Below the pieces are notes generated by a model that saw only the letters and a list, made by a program, of their open reading frames with translations, searched no databases and was not told where the DNA came from. From NCBI RefSeq assembly GCF_002258785.1, contig NZ_NOYI01000002.1, positions 124,001 to 188,000 of the forward strand: DNA of 64,000 nucleotides. Direction: 5' to 3'. The translations under genes were made by a program, and so were the position numbers. The stretch comes from Rhodococcus sp. 06-235-1A. GTDB taxonomy: Bacteria; Actinomycetota; Actinomycetes; Mycobacteriales; Mycobacteriaceae. Shown piece after piece: positions 16,780 through 27,711 of this stretch (positions are counted from its first letter, which is position 1; each line of letters starts with the position of its first letter).

Positions 16780-19700
16780 ATGCCCGATCAACACAAGCCC
16801 AGTCTGCTCGATGCGATTTCACGTCGCGTTGTCATCGGCGACGGCGCGATGGGCACGATGCTCCAGGACGCCGATCTGACTCTCGACGACTTCCTCGGCC
16901 TCGAGGGGTGCAACGAGATCCTCAATGCCACCCGTCCTGATGTCCTGCGGGAGATCCACCGCGAGTACTTCGCCGCAGGCGCGGACGCTGTCGAAACCAA
17001 CACGTTCGGCTGCAACCTGCCCAACCTGGCCGACTACGACATCGAGGACCGCATCCGCGAGCTCGCGGAGAAGGGCACCCGGCTGGCACGTGAGACCGCC
17101 GACGAGATGGGCCCGGGCCGTGATGGGATGGACCGTTTCGTGCTCGGCTCCATGGGGCCGGGCACCAAGCTGCCGACGCTCGGCCACGCCCCGTTCGCCC
17201 GGCTGCGCGACGCGTACACGGAAGCCGCTCTGGGCATGATCGACGGCGGTGCCGACGCCATCCTGGTGGAGACCTGCCAGGACTTGCTTCAGGTGAAGGC
17301 CGCAATCATCGGCAGCCAGCACGCGATGGACAGGCTCGGCGTCCGCATCCCGATCATCACCCACGTGACGGTGGAGACGACAGGTGCGATGCTCGTGGGC
17401 AGCGAGATCGGTGCTGCGCTCACCGCACTCGAACCGCTCGGTATCGACATGATCGGGCTCAACTGCGCGACCGGTCCCGCCGAGATGAGCGAGCACCTGC
17501 GTCACCTGTCCAAGCATTCGCGGTTGCCTGTGTCGGTCATGCCCAACGCCGGTCTACCGACGCTGGGCGCGAAAGGTGCCGAGTACCCGCTGACCGCCCC
17601 GGAGCTTGCCGAGGCCCTCAGCGGATTCGTCAGCGAGTACGGGTTGGCCCTGGTCGGCGGTTGCTGCGGCACCACTCCCGAGCACATCCGTCAGGTTGCC
17701 GACATGGTGCACGGAGCCACGAAGCTCGAGCGCAAACCCGCGCCGGAGCCGGGCGTGTCCTCGCTCTACACCGCCGTTCCCTTCGAGCAGGATGCCAGCA
17801 TCCTGATGATCGGTGAGCGCACCAACTCCAACGGGTCCAAGGCATTTCGCGACGCGATGCTCGCCGAGGACTACGAGAAGTGCCTCGACATCGCCAAGGA
17901 TCAGACGCGCGACGGCGCGCACATGCTCGACCTCAACGTCGACTACGTCGGCCGCGACGGTGCCGCCGACATGGCCGCGTTGGCCAGCCGCCTGGCGACG
18001 GCGTCGACTCTGCCGATCATGCTCGACTCCACCGAACCTGCCGTTCTCGAAGCAGGTTTGGAGCACCTCGGTGGCCGCAGCGCGGTCAACTCGGTCAACT
18101 ACGAGGACGGTGACGGGCCCGACTCGCGGTTCCAGAAGATCATGCGTCTGGTCAAGGAGCACGGTGCCGCTGTCGTTGCTCTGACCATCGACGAAGAGGG
18201 ACAGGCCCGTACGGCCGAGTGGAAGGTGCGTGTCGCAGATCGGTTGATCACCGACATCACCGAGAACTGGGGCCTGCGCCACGAGGACATCATCGTCGAC
18301 ACCCTGACCTTCCCGATTTCGACGGGCCAGGAAGAGGTGCGCCGCGACGGCATCGAGACCATCGAGGCGATCCGGCAGCTCAAGGAGAAGTACCCGAAGG
18401 TGCACACCACCCTCGGGTTGTCGAACATCTCGTTCGGCCTCAATCCCGCTGCACGACAGGTGCTGAACTCGGTGTTCCTGCACGAGTGCACACAGGCCGG
18501 CCTCGACACCGCCATCGTGCACGCGTCGAAGATCCTGCCGATGAACAAGATTCCCGACGAGCAGCGCGAGACTGCTCTGGATCTGGTGTACGACCGTCGC
18601 AGTGAAGGCTACGACCCGCTGCAGAAGCTCATGCAGCTCTTCGAGGGTGTCTCGGCGGCCTCGGCCCGTGAGTCCCGCGCCGAGGAGTTGGGTCGTCTGC
18701 CGTTGTTCGAGCGCCTCGAGCGGCGCATCGTCGACGGTGAACGCAACGGCCTCGACGCCGATCTCGACGCAGCGATGACCGAGAAGCCGCCGCTGGAGAT
18801 CATCAACGAGACGTTGCTCTCGGGGATGAAGACCGTCGGCGAGCTGTTCGGCTCCGGTCAGATGCAGCTGCCGTTCGTGCTGGCCTCGGCCGAGGTCATG
18901 AAAGCCGCTGTGGCGTACCTCGAACCGCACATGGAGGCGACGGACGACGACGGTAAAGGCCGAATCGTCCTCGGCACCGTCAAGGGTGACGTACACGATA
19001 TCGGCAAGAATCTCGTCGACATCATCCTGAGCAACAACGGCTACGAGGTCGTCAATCTCGGTATCAAGCAACCGATTTCGACCATTCTGGAAGCCGCGAT
19101 CGACAAGCGTGCCGATGTGATCGGCATGTCCGGACTGCTGGTGAAGTCCACGGTTGTCATGAAGGACAACCTGATCGAACTCAACTCCAAGGGCGTCGCC
19201 GAGCAATTCCCGGTGCTGCTCGGCGGAGCCGCGCTGACGCGGTCGTATGTCGAGAACGATCTGCAGGACGTCTACGAAGGCGACGTGCACTATGCGCGAG
19301 ACGCTTTCGAGGGCCTCCGTTTGATGGACACCATCATGACCACCAAGCGTGGCGGCGGTCCGGCTCCGGACAGTCCCGAGGCACTCGCCGCGAAGGCCAA
19401 GACGGCCGAGCGCAAAGAACGCCACGAGCGATCCAAGCGCATCGCGGAGAAGCGCAAGGCTGCAGAGGCACCGGTCGTCGTGCCCGAACGATCCGATGTC
19501 GCTGCCGATATCGATATCCCGGTCCCGCCGTTCTGGGGCACGCGCATCGTCCGAGGCGTGTCCTTGGCCGACTACTCGGGTCTGCTCGACGAGCGCGCAC
19601 TGTTCCTCGGGCAGTGGGGCCTGCGAGGTGCCCGCAAGGGTGAAGGTGCCACCTACGAGGACCTGGTGGAATCGGAAGGCAAACCGCGCCTGCGGTACTG

Positions 19701-20349
19701 GCTGGATCGACTGAGCACCGACGGCATTCTGGCGCACGCGGCACTGGTGTACGGGTATTTCCCGGCAGTCTCCGAGGGCGACGACGTCGTGGTGCTCACC
19801 GAACCCGACCCCGATGCACCCGAACGCTTCCGATTCACGTTCCCGCGTCAGCACCGCGACCGGTTCCTGTGCATCGCGGACTTCGTTCGGTCCCGTTCGG
19901 CTGCACGGGAATTGGGCCAGGTCGATGTTCTGCCGATGAACCTGGTGACGATGGGCCAACCCATTGCCGACTTCGCGAACGAGCTGTTCGCTGCCGATGC
20001 GTACCGCGACTACCTCGAGGTCCACGGAATCGGAGTCCAGCTCACCGAGGCGTTGGCCGAATACTGGCATCGCCGAGTGCGCGAGGAACTGAAACTGTCC
20101 GACGGCAAATCGGTTGCCGCTGACGACCCCACCGAAGCCGAGGGGTACTTCAAACTCGAATATCGTGGTGCCCGTTACTCGTTCGGCTACGGAGCGTGCC
20201 CCGATCTGGAAGACCGGATCAAACTCGCCGCACTTCTCGAACCCGAGCGAATCGGTGTGAAGCTCTCCGAGGAACTGCAGCTGCACCCCGAACAGTCGAC
20301 CGATGCGTTCGTACTTCATCACCCGGAGGCCAAGTACTTCAATGTCTAG
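16780..20349 (+). CDS. metH: cobalamin-dependent methionine synthase
   Basis: A 1189-aa modular enzyme that transfers methyl from 5-methyl-THF to homocysteine via methylcobalamin. Modules in order: homocysteine-binding barrel (about 1-320) with zinc ligands Cys229, Cys295 and Cys296 (NCATG and GGCCGTT); pterin-binding barrel (about 340-620; ERTNSNGSKAFRD, LDLNVDYVG); cobalamin cap (about 640-710); cobalamin domain with D737-x-H739-x-x-G742, His739 being the lower cobalt ligand; and the C-terminal AdoMet activation domain (about 900-1189; YGACPDLEDR). All modules appear complete. The downstream HAD gene starts inside its last codons. It consumes the cofactor made by the cob genes in this window. 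Confidence 0.97.
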   Translation: MPDQHKPSLLDAISRRVVIGDGAMGTMLQDADLTLDDFLGLEGCNEILNATRPDVLREIHREYFAAGADAVETNTFGCNLPNLADYDIEDRIRELAEKGTRLARETADEMGPGRDGMDRFVLGSMGPGTKLPTLGHAPFARLRDAYTEAALGMIDGGADAILVETCQDLLQVKAAIIGSQHAMDRLGVRIPIITHVTVETTGAMLVGSEIGAALTALEPLGIDMIGLNCATGPAEMSEHLRHLSKHSRLPVSVMPNAGLPTLGAKGAEYPLTAPELAEALSGFVSEYGLALVGGCCGTTPEHIRQVADMVHGATKLERKPAPEPGVSSLYTAVPFEQDASILMIGERTNSNGSKAFRDAMLAEDYEKCLDIAKDQTRDGAHMLDLNVDYVGRDGAADMAALASRLATASTLPIMLDSTEPAVLEAGLEHLGGRSAVNSVNYEDGDGPDSRFQKIMRLVKEHGAAVVALTIDEEGQARTAEWKVRVADRLITDITENWGLRHEDIIVDTLTFPISTGQEEVRRDGIETIEAIRQLKEKYPKVHTTLGLSNISFGLNPAARQVLNSVFLHECTQAGLDTAIVHASKILPMNKIPDEQRETALDLVYDRRSEGYDPLQKLMQLFEGVSAASARESRAEELGRLPLFERLERRIVDGERNGLDADLDAAMTEKPPLEIINETLLSGMKTVGELFGSGQMQLPFVLASAEVMKAAVAYLEPHMEATDDDGKGRIVLGTVKGDVHDIGKNLVDIILSNNGYEVVNLGIKQPISTILEAAIDKRADVIGMSGLLVKSTVVMKDNLIELNSKGVAEQFPVLLGGAALTRSYVENDLQDVYEGDVHYARDAFEGLRLMDTIMTTKRGGGPAPDSPEALAAKAKTAERKERHERSKRIAEKRKAAEAPVVVPERSDVAADIDIPVPPFWGTRIVRGVSLADYSGLLDERALFLGQWGLRGARKGEGATYEDLVESEGKPRLRYWLDRLSTDGILAHAALVYGYFPAVSEGDDVVVLTEPDPDAPERFRFTFPRQHRDRFLCIADFVRSRSAARELGQVDVLPMNLVTMGQPIADFANELFAADAYRDYLEVHGIGVQLTEALAEYWHRRVREELKLSDGKSVAADDPTEAEGYFKLEYRGARYSFGYGACPDLEDRIKLAALLEPERIGVKLSEELQLHPEQSTDAFVLHHPEAKYFNV

Positions 20350-21019
20350 AACTCACCTGCACGGTGTCCTGTGGGACATGGACGGCACACTGCTCGACTC
20401 GGAGAAGATCTGGGACGTCGCTATCGGTGAGTACTCCCGCAAGCTGGGAACGGAACTGAGCGCCGAGGTGCGCGAGAGCACCCTCGGAAATTCGATGTGG
20501 GACGCACTGCGCAAGGTCCTGGCACACGCATCGGTCGAGGTCACCGACGAGCACCTGAACGAGGGCCGCGAGTGGCTCACCACCCGTGTCGGAGACCTGT
20601 TCGCCGAGGGCATTCCTTGGCGGCCAGGTGCCAAGGATGCGCTCGCTCTTGTCCGCGAGATGGGTCTGTCCACCGGGCTCGTCACCAACACCGAGCGCGG
20701 GCTGGTCGAGCGAGCTCTGGACACTCTGGGGCGTGAGTACTTCGACATCACGGTGACCGGCGACGAGGTCGAGGTCGGCAAACCACATCCGGCTCCCTAT
20801 CTGCGCGGTGCGGCACTGTTGGGACTGGATGCCGCGTCCTGCCTCGCGGTCGAGGATTCACCGACCGGCTCGCTGTCGGCGCACACTGCCGGCTGCCCGG
20901 TGCTGGTGGTTCCGTCCGAAATCGCGGTGCCTGCCGCACCGGGATACACGATTCGCGACGGTCTGGTCGGGCTCACTGCCGAGGACGTCCGCCGGGCCTG
21001 GTCAGGCGGAACTCCCTAA
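20342..21019 (+). CDS. HAD family hydrolase (beta-phosphoglucomutase/phosphatase-like)
   Basis: A 225-aa haloacid dehalogenase superfamily phosphatase. Motif I is [11 protein letters not shown] (residues 11-21), with Asp12 the expected nucleophile and Asp14 the acid; motif II threonine lies in LVTNTERG near 120, motif III Lys in [11 protein letters not shown] near 150, and motif IV in [10 protein letters not shown] near 175. A helical cap between motifs I and II places it in subfamily I. The substrate cannot be read from the sequence. ATG 20342 overlaps the metH stop by 8 bp, so expression is probably coupled to metH; hisE follows closely. Confidence 0.88.
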   Translation: MSRTHLHGVLWDMDGTLLDSEKIWDVAIGEYSRKLGTELSAEVRESTLGNSMWDALRKVLAHASVEVTDEHLNEGREWLTTRVGDLFAEGIPWRPGAKDALALVREMGLSTGLVTNTERGLVERALDTLGREYFDITVTGDEVEVGKPHPAPYLRGAALLGLDAASCLAVEDSPTGSLSAHTAGCPVLVVPSEIAVPAAPGYTIRDGLVGLTAEDVRRAWSGGTP

Positions 21020-21051
21020 TCTCGACCGAATTCGTGTACCCGAGTGACGAC

Positions 21052-21333
21052 GTGAAAGAATATCTAGCCGTGAAGACTTTCGATTCCCTGTTCGCCGAGC
21101 TCACCGAACGCTCGAAGACTCGCCCCGAGGGCTCGGGCACCGTCGCAGCGTTGGACGCGGGAGTTCACTTTCAGGGGAAGAAGGTTCTGGAAGAAGCAGG
21201 CGAAGTGTGGATCGCAGCCGAGCACGAAAGTGACGAGGCGCTGGCCGAAGAGATCTCGCAGCTGCTGTACTGGGTCCAGGTGATGATGGTGGGCAGGGGC
21301 ATCGAGCTCGAGGACGTCTACCGACATCTGTGA
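21052..21333 (+). CDS. hisE: phosphoribosyl-ATP diphosphatase
   Basis: HisE hydrolyses phosphoribosyl-ATP to phosphoribosyl-AMP, the second step of histidine synthesis. The all-alpha MazG-like fold is recognisable from the [14 protein letters not shown] and [13 protein letters not shown] helices, whose acidic residues bind magnesium. In-frame GTG codons occur at 21034, 21052 and 21070. I chose 21052 (93 aa) because the resulting N terminus matches the length of mycobacterial HisE; 21070 (87 aa) is also possible. A TAATCT hexamer overlapping the upstream stop (21018-21023) may serve as a promoter. It is followed directly by hisG, the usual actinobacterial pair. Confidence 0.9.
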   Translation: MKEYLAVKTFDSLFAELTERSKTRPEGSGTVAALDAGVHFQGKKVLEEAGEVWIAAEHESDEALAEEISQLLYWVQVMMVGRGIELEDVYRHL

Positions 21334-21381
21334 GGCACTGCCCGCACGTCTCCCACGAACTCACCGATGAAGGAAAACTCC

Positions 21382-22233
21382 ATGCTGCGCGTAGCCGTAC
21401 CCAACAAGGGCGCCCTGTCCGAGTCCGCCGCCGAGATTCTCAGTGAAGCCGGCTACCGGCGCCGAAGCGACTCGAAGGACCTGACGGTCCTCGATCCGGC
21501 CAACGGCGTCGAGTTCTTCTTTCTCCGACCCAAGGACATCGCGATCTACGTCGGATCCGGCCAGCTCGATCTGGGCATCACCGGACGCGACCTGGCTCTT
21601 GATTCCGGTGCCGCAGTCGAGGAGCGGCTGGCACTCGGATTCGGTCGTTCGACGTTCCGATACGCGGCACCGGCGGGCAAGGAATGGTCGCCCGAGGACC
21701 TGGGTGGATTGCGCATCGCAACGTCCTATCCCAATCTCGTACGTAAGGACTTGGCCGAGCGGGGGTTGGAGGCGACGGTCATCCGCCTCGACGGTGCGGT
21801 GGAGATCTCCATTCAGCTCGGGGTGGCCGACGCGATTGCCGACGTCGTCGAATCGGGTCGCTCACTGCGTCAGAACAACCTCGTGGCCTTCGGCGAATCG
21901 TTGTGCGATTCGGAGGGCGTTCTGATCGAGCGCGCTGGCACCCCCGGCACCGACTCCGCGCGCAAGCAACTCATTGCCCGCGTGCAGGGCGTCGTCTTCG
22001 CACAGCAGTACCTGATGCTCGATTACGACTGCCCCAAGTCGATCCTCGACGAGGCCGTCAAGATCACCCCGGGAATCGAGTCGCCCACGCTGGCACCGAT
22101 GGTCGACGACAATTGGGTTGCCGTGCGAGCCATGGTCTCTCGTAAGGTGCACAACAACGTCATGGACCAGCTCGCCGAGCTCGGCGCCAAGGCCATCCTG
22201 GCGTCCGACATCAGGTCGTGCCGCGCCTTCTAG
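21382..22233 (+). CDS. hisG: ATP phosphoribosyltransferase (long form)
   Basis: A 283-aa enzyme catalysing the first, feedback-controlled step of histidine synthesis: ATP plus PRPP to phosphoribosyl-ATP. The N terminus [15 protein letters not shown] and the [10 protein letters not shown] segment are HisG hallmarks; the [20 protein letters not shown] segment forms the PRPP-binding region. Its length and the C-terminal PTLAPM...[11 protein letters not shown] domain mark it as HisG-L, which binds histidine directly and needs no HisZ. An ATG at 21367 is also in frame, but ATG 21382 has AAGGA about 8 nt upstream and a canonical N terminus. Confidence 0.96.
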   Translation: MLRVAVPNKGALSESAAEILSEAGYRRRSDSKDLTVLDPANGVEFFFLRPKDIAIYVGSGQLDLGITGRDLALDSGAAVEERLALGFGRSTFRYAAPAGKEWSPEDLGGLRIATSYPNLVRKDLAERGLEATVIRLDGAVEISIQLGVADAIADVVESGRSLRQNNLVAFGESLCDSEGVLIERAGTPGTDSARKQLIARVQGVVFAQQYLMLDYDCPKSILDEAVKITPGIESPTLAPMVDDNWVAVRAMVSRKVHNNVMDQLAELGAKAILASDIRSCRAF

Positions 22234-22259
22234 ATCCGGTGGAGTGACAGGGAGGACGC

Positions 22260-22691
22260 ATGACATCCGACACCTCCGACGAGAACCTCGCGCGACTGGC
22301 GAGAGCGGTGTTCGACGCGCAGCCGTTCACCCGGCTGCTCGGCGCGGAACTCGTCTCCACGGACGGTGGCATCGTGGAGGTTCGCCTGCCCAACCGTCCC
22401 GAGCTCCGGCAGCAACACGGCTTCGTACACGGCGGCGTCATCAGTTATCTCGCTGACAACGCAGTCACCTTCGCCGGTGGAATCGCACTGGGCGGCGACG
22501 CAGTGACGGCGCACTGCACCACGAATTTTTCCAGGCCGGCAACCGGTGAATATCTGATCGCCCGCGCACACGCGGTATCGACCACCCGGAACCAGGCCAT
22601 CTGTCACTGCACCGTGTATTCGGTGGACGAAAGCAGGGAACGGATCGTCGCGGTGGCACAGGGCACCGTCGTCAGGGCACACACGTCGTGA
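22260..22691 (+). CDS. PaaI family hotdog-fold thioesterase
   Basis: A 143-aa single hotdog domain acyl-CoA thioesterase-like protein. The signature HGFVHGGVISYLADNA (about residues 53-68) matches the PaaI group, where the Asn/Asp and His residues around HGG position the thioester. A second conserved strand pair follows (ATGEYLIARAHAVS ... CHCTVYSV). The substrate is unknown; paralogues act on aromatic or branched acyl-CoAs. GGGAGG lies about 6 nt before ATG 22260. It ends 6 bp before the convergent TesB-like gene. Confidence 0.85.
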   Translation: MTSDTSDENLARLARAVFDAQPFTRLLGAELVSTDGGIVEVRLPNRPELRQQHGFVHGGVISYLADNAVTFAGGIALGGDAVTAHCTTNFSRPATGEYLIARAHAVSTTRNQAICHCTVYSVDESRERIVAVAQGTVVRAHTS

Positions 22692-22697
22692 TGGTCG

Positions 22698-23525
22698 TCA
22701 GTTACGACGTCGCACCAGGACCGTCTGCGCGATGCGGCCGATGGGCCCCACCTCGTCGCTGAGAGTCCCCGCGCACATGGCGATTCCGTCCGGACCGGTG
22801 GAGGTCTCCGCCGAGACTCCTACCCATTCCCCCTGAGGCACCCGGAACACGTGCACCGTCAGGTCGGTGTTCAAGAACGTCCATTCGTCGATCGGCAGTT
22901 TCGCGCCGATTCCGTTCGCGATATCCGCAATCGAGAACAGTCGCTCGAGCGGTGTCATCGATTCGCCCTGTACGAGAACAGGTTTGGGGCGTGCCCAGAT
23001 CTGCCCCGGACCCTCGGCTCCGAGACCGGTGAGGATCTTGAATTCGACGGCGTCGAGATAGCCCGACGACCAGGTGCCCCCGAACGTGTAGTCGGTCCCG
23101 GCCCCGACCTGCTTCATCGTCGGGTCACCGACGTGTGCGACGTCCTCGGTCGGAACGGTGCGCATACGCCACGCGCTGCCGCGGGCCACCGCTCGCGCAG
23201 ATCCCGATGGGCCCTCCGCCCACAGCTCGGCAACGACCAGTTCGACGTTGCCCCCGGGGCGTTCCGTCCATGCCCGAATCTCGATGTCCGCGACCGGAAT
23301 CGGACCGAGTATGTCGACTGCCACACGACTGATGCGGGTGTCCTCTCGGGCGTCGACGCGCTCGAGTGCACGGACCAGCAGAGCGGAGGGCGGAGCGCCG
23401 TGCTGCATCGTCGGTGCCCACAGACTGACGGTGTTCTCGGTCGCGGTGACTCTCTCGAAGCCGTCCTTGCTGACACCCGAGGGAACGAAGAAAGCGTCCG
23501 GCAGTACCTTCGCGGTGAGGGTCAC
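22698..23525 (-). CDS. TesB-like acyl-CoA thioesterase family protein
   Basis: A 275-aa protein with a double-hotdog organisation. The N-terminal half has MQHGAPPSALLVRALE (a TesB-type HGAP signature) and the C-terminal half has LFSIADIANGIGAKL and FLNTDLTVHVFRVPQGEWVG, which match the catalytic second hotdog with its Asp and Thr residues. It probably hydrolyses medium- or long-chain acyl-CoA, but the substrate is not visible. The frame extends to 23630; GTG 23525 is chosen because it overlaps the upstream RecB-like gene's stop as GTGA and begins an appropriate N terminus. Confidence 0.82.
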   Translation of the reverse strand: MTLTAKVLPDAFFVPSGVSKDGFERVTATENTVSLWAPTMQHGAPPSALLVRALERVDAREDTRISRVAVDILGPIPVADIEIRAWTERPGGNVELVVAELWAEGPSGSARAVARGSAWRMRTVPTEDVAHVGDPTMKQVGAGTDYTFGGTWSSGYLDAVEFKILTGLGAEGPGQIWARPKPVLVQGESMTPLERLFSIADIANGIGAKLPIDEWTFLNTDLTVHVFRVPQGEWVGVSAETSTGPDGIAMCAGTLSDEVGPIGRIAQTVLVRRRN

Positions 23526-24430
23526 AGCGCGGCCTCCGCCTCTTCCGGAGCGGCCTGGGGCCAACCAGGGTACGGCGGGGGAGTGCCACCGAACTCCGGG
23601 CACAGCGCCTGGTGGTCGCACCACTTGCACAGTGCACCACGCTTGGCACGGAAGTCGCCGGTCTCACCTGCAGCGAGAATCGCCTTCCAGATGGCAGACA
23701 GCATGCGCTCGAATCTGCGCAGCTCGCCTTCGTCGGGGGCATAGGTGAGTTCCTGTTTGTCGGCCAGGTACATCAATTTCAGCTGCGCAGGCACGACCCC
23801 TCGCATGCGCATGATCATCAGGGCGTAGAACTTCATCTGGAACAGGGCCTTGGATTCGGTGAACTCGCGCGGCGCTCGGCCGGTCTTGTAGTCGACGACG
23901 CGGATCATCCCGTTGGGTGCCACGTCGATCCTGTCGATGAATCCGCGCAGCGGCGTGCCGTCGTCCAGGTCGATCTCCACCCGCTGCTCACAGGACTCGG
24001 GTTCGAAGTGGGTCGGGTCCTCGAGCTCGTAGTATCCGGCGACCAGCGCTCGGGCGCGATCGAGAAAGGCCGGCCGATCGTCTGCCGGAACCAACGATTC
24101 GATGTCGGGTGACTGGGCAACCACTCGCTCCCACGCCGGATCCACCAGCTCGCGTGCGGTTGCCTGCACTCGATCCTGCGCGGGCAGGGCGTAGAGGGCC
24201 TCCAGTGCCGCATGCACCACAGTCCCCTTGATCTGGGCTTCGGTGGAGACCTCGGGGATGCGATCGACGGCTCGGAAGCGGTAGAGCAGTGGGCACTGTT
24301 TGAAATCGCCTGCGCGGGAGGGTGACAACGCCGGCTTACTGCGTGGGCTCGACGTCGCCGGCAGCGGTTGCCCGACGTCGCCGAGATCGAGTAGAGGCAA
24401 GTCGATGGGGGTCGACACGGAAATACTCAC
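23522..24430 (-). CDS. RecB family PD-(D/E)XK exonuclease-like protein
   Basis: A 302-aa protein of the RecB/Cas4-like nuclease family (Rv2119-like). Motifs: SPSRAGDFKQCPLLYRFR at the start of the domain, GTVVHAALEAL (QhXXY-preceding His), GFIDRIDVAPNG with the metal-binding Asp, and VVDYKTG with the catalytic D-x-K core. One Cys in QCPLLYRF plus three in CKWCDHQALC suggest an AddB/Cas4-type [4Fe-4S] cluster. Its role in repair is not established. The frame reaches ATG 24460; GTG 24430 is preferred because a TAGTCT -10 lies 7 nt before it, but the longer form cannot be excluded. Confidence 0.82.
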   Translation of the reverse strand: MSISVSTPIDLPLLDLGDVGQPLPATSSPRSKPALSPSRAGDFKQCPLLYRFRAVDRIPEVSTEAQIKGTVVHAALEALYALPAQDRVQATARELVDPAWERVVAQSPDIESLVPADDRPAFLDRARALVAGYYELEDPTHFEPESCEQRVEIDLDDGTPLRGFIDRIDVAPNGMIRVVDYKTGRAPREFTESKALFQMKFYALMIMRMRGVVPAQLKLMYLADKQELTYAPDEGELRRFERMLSAIWKAILAAGETGDFRAKRGALCKWCDHQALCPEFGGTPPPYPGWPQAAPEEAEAAL

Positions 24431-24437
24431 GACTGCG

Positions 24438-24443
24438 AGACTA
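24438..24443 (-). promoter_or_regulatory. -10 hexamer TAGTCT, possible leaderless promoter of the RecB-like gene
   Basis: On the minus strand TAGTCT is 7 nt before GTG 24430. If this promoter is real, the longer start at 24460 cannot be used from this transcript. Confidence 0.4.
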
Positions 24444-24478
24444 TGCCGCTGGTCCGACATCTTCGGTCAAGGCCGTAG

Positions 24479-25565
<1,087 letters not shown>

Positions 25566-25567
<2 letters not shown>

Positions 25568-25584
25568 CGCCGAGCGGCGGCGTC
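25566..25584 (+). terminator. GC-rich hairpin at the end of trmI
   Basis: GACGCCG-AGCGG-CGGCGTC forms a perfect 7-bp stem with a 5-nt loop, beginning within the stop codon. There is no U-run after it, so it may be a weak actinobacterial-type terminator or only a 3' stabiliser. Confidence 0.45.
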
Positions 25585-25879
25585 GACAGTCGATGTCGAT
25601 TCGTGATCACCGTCATCGGATTCATCCGCCGAGCCGCGTCCTGATACCGATGTCGTTGCCGCCGCACCTGCGACGCCTCGTTCGTGATCGCTCATTTTCG
25701 CAGGTGAGGGCCCCGATTTCGCAGTAGGCCAGCTACCGGGTCGGGAACGGCCCACATGGCGTCGAAGCGCGCAGAGATGCGTTCGACGCATGCCGCCGTG
25801 ATGCCCGATCGTGGTGTCGGTCCGCACATTCGGGCCGGTGCCGGTAGCGTTGATAGATCGTCACTGGGAGGAGTCGCTC
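25568..25879. other. 312-bp non-coding interval between trmI and mpa
   Basis: No credible gene is present; short frames have no recognisable product. The interval holds the trmI hairpin, a separate 9-bp inverted repeat (25665-25706) and the mpa leader, with TAGCGT at 25851-25856 as a possible -10 and GGGAGGAG at 25866-25873 as the mpa ribosome binding site. Confidence 0.6.
25665..25706. repeat. 9-bp perfect inverted repeat with 24-nt loop
   Basis: CACCTGCGA (25665-25673) and TCGCAGGTG (25698-25706) are exact reverse complements. The long loop makes a protein site, a dispersed palindromic repeat or a structured RNA equally possible. Confidence 0.5.
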
Positions 25880-27643
25880 ATGAGCTCAACAGACAATCCG
25901 GATGTGGCCGCGGCCAGAGCCGAACTGGACGCCGTGCGAGCCGAGGCCGCTTCACTACGTCGTCAACTGGGGGAGTCCCCCGAACAGGTGCGCGAACTCG
26001 AGGGCCGTGTCGATTCGCTCTCGCTGCGCAACACCAAGTTGATGGACACCCTGAAAGAGGCCAGGCAACAGCTCATCGCACTCCGCGAGGAAGTCGACCG
26101 TCTCGGCCAACCACCGAGCGGCTACGGCGTTCTACTGAGCGTGTTCGAGGACGGAACGGTCGACGTGTTCACGTCGGGTCGCAAGATGCGGCTCACGTGC
26201 TCACCCAACATCGAGGCCGACTCGCTTGCGCCCGGACAAACGGTGCGGCTGAACGAGGCACTGACCATCGTCGAGGCCTGCACCTTCGACCAAGTCGGTG
26301 AGATCAGTACTCTGCGTGAGCTTCTGGGCGACGGCACGCGAGCCCTCGTCGTCGGACACGCCGACGAGGAGCGCGTCGTGTGGCTGGCCAAGCCGCTGAT
26401 CGACATGGTCAACGACGAAGGACCCGTCGACCCGGACGAGCCCTCTCGCAAACTGCGTCCCGGCGATTCCCTCCTGGTCGACACCAAGGCCGGCTACGCC
26501 TTCGAGCGTGTGCCGAAGGCCGAGGTCGAGGACCTGGTCCTCGAGGAGGTTCCCGACGTCGGCTACGAGGACATCGGCGGTCTCGGCAGGCAGATCGAGC
26601 AGATCCGCGATGCCGTCGAGCTGCCGTTCCTGCACAAGGACCTGTTCCGCGAGTACTCGCTGCGCCCACCCAAGGGTGTTCTGCTCTACGGGCCTCCCGG
26701 ATGCGGAAAGACGCTGATCGCCAAGGCCGTGGCGAACTCGCTGGCCAAGAAGATCGCCGAGGCCCGCGGGCAGGATGCGAAGGAAGCAAAGTCCTTCTTC
26801 CTCAACATCAAGGGCCCCGAACTGCTCAACAAGTTCGTCGGTGAGACCGAGCGCCACATCCGGATGATCTTCCAGCGCGCCAGGGAGAAGGCGTCCGAGG
26901 GCACTCCGGTCATCGTGTTCTTCGACGAGATGGACTCGATCTTCCGTACCCGTGGTTCCGGTGTCTCGTCCGACGTCGAGACCACGGTCGTTCCTCAGCT
27001 GCTGGCCGAGATCGACGGCGTCGAGGGACTCGAGAACGTCATCGTCATCGGTGCATCCAATCGCGAGGACATGATCGACCCCGCGATCCTGCGGCCCGGT
27101 CGCCTGGACGTCAAGATCAAGATCGAGCGTCCCGACGCCGAGTCGGCACAGGACATCTTCTCGAAGTACCTGACCGACTCGCTTCCGGTCAACGCCGACG
27201 ACGTCGCGGAGTTCGGCGGTGACCGCGCGGCCTGCATCCGAGGGATGATCGACCGCGTCGTCGAGCGCATGTACGCCGAGAGTGACGACAACAGGTTCCT
27301 CGAGGTGACATATGCCAACGGAGACAAGGAAGTTCTGTACTTCAAGGACTTCAATTCCGGTGCCATGATCCAGAACATCGTCGACCGCGCGAAGAAGTAC
27401 GCCATCAAGTCGGTACTCGAAACGGGCAACGCCGGTCTGCGAATTCAGCACCTGTTCGACTCCATCGTCGACGAGTTCGCCGAGAACGAAGACCTGCCGA
27501 ACACCACGAACCCGGACGACTGGGCACGAATCTCCGGCAAGAAGGGCGAGCGGATCGTCTACATCCGCACGCTGGTCACCGGCAAGAACGCCAGTGCAAG
27601 CCGCGCGATCGACACCGAGGCCAATACCGGCCAGTACCTGTAG
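25880..27643 (+). CDS. mpa: proteasome-associated AAA ATPase (Mpa/ARC)
   Basis: A 587-aa hexameric unfoldase that feeds pupylated proteins into the 20S proteasome. The N-terminal coiled coil (about residues 1-75; Ala/Glu/Arg/Leu heptads) captures Pup; two OB-fold segments follow (about 80-230). The AAA domain has Walker A GPPGCGKT at 271-278 and Walker B FFDEMD with Asp349/Glu350. The C terminus ends Gln-Tyr-Leu, the motif that docks into proteasome pockets and opens the gate. A longer frame starts at 25811; ATG 25880 follows GGGAGGAG and gives the family N terminus. dop, pup and prcBA follow. Confidence 0.97.
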   Translation: MSSTDNPDVAAARAELDAVRAEAASLRRQLGESPEQVRELEGRVDSLSLRNTKLMDTLKEARQQLIALREEVDRLGQPPSGYGVLLSVFEDGTVDVFTSGRKMRLTCSPNIEADSLAPGQTVRLNEALTIVEACTFDQVGEISTLRELLGDGTRALVVGHADEERVVWLAKPLIDMVNDEGPVDPDEPSRKLRPGDSLLVDTKAGYAFERVPKAEVEDLVLEEVPDVGYEDIGGLGRQIEQIRDAVELPFLHKDLFREYSLRPPKGVLLYGPPGCGKTLIAKAVANSLAKKIAEARGQDAKEAKSFFLNIKGPELLNKFVGETERHIRMIFQRAREKASEGTPVIVFFDEMDSIFRTRGSGVSSDVETTVVPQLLAEIDGVEGLENVIVIGASNREDMIDPAILRPGRLDVKIKIERPDAESAQDIFSKYLTDSLPVNADDVAEFGGDRAACIRGMIDRVVERMYAESDDNRFLEVTYANGDKEVLYFKDFNSGAMIQNIVDRAKKYAIKSVLETGNAGLRIQHLFDSIVDEFAENEDLPNTTNPDDWARISGKKGERIVYIRTLVTGKNASASRAIDTEANTGQYL

Positions 27644-27663
27644 ATCCCGCACAGACCGGTTTC

Positions 27664-27697
27664 GGGGCGCGTCCGCACAGGGCGCGCCCCGTTCTGT
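27664..27697 (+). terminator. intrinsic terminator between mpa and dop
   Basis: GGGGCGCG (27664-27671) pairs exactly with CGCGCCCC (27683-27690) around an 11-nt loop, followed by GTTCTGT. This is the best terminator candidate in the window and separates mpa from dop, which has its own promoter. Confidence 0.65.
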
Positions 27698-27711
27698 CTC
27701 CGCCTGCCGTC

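Noticed and set aside
17554..20322. 922-residue open frame on the - strand
   Set aside because: It lies opposite metH, whose domains account for the whole region. No recognisable motif or plausible start context is present.
26201..27652. 483-residue open frame on the - strand
   Set aside because: It is antisense to mpa, whose Walker motifs, OB folds and C-terminal QYL are intact in the + strand.
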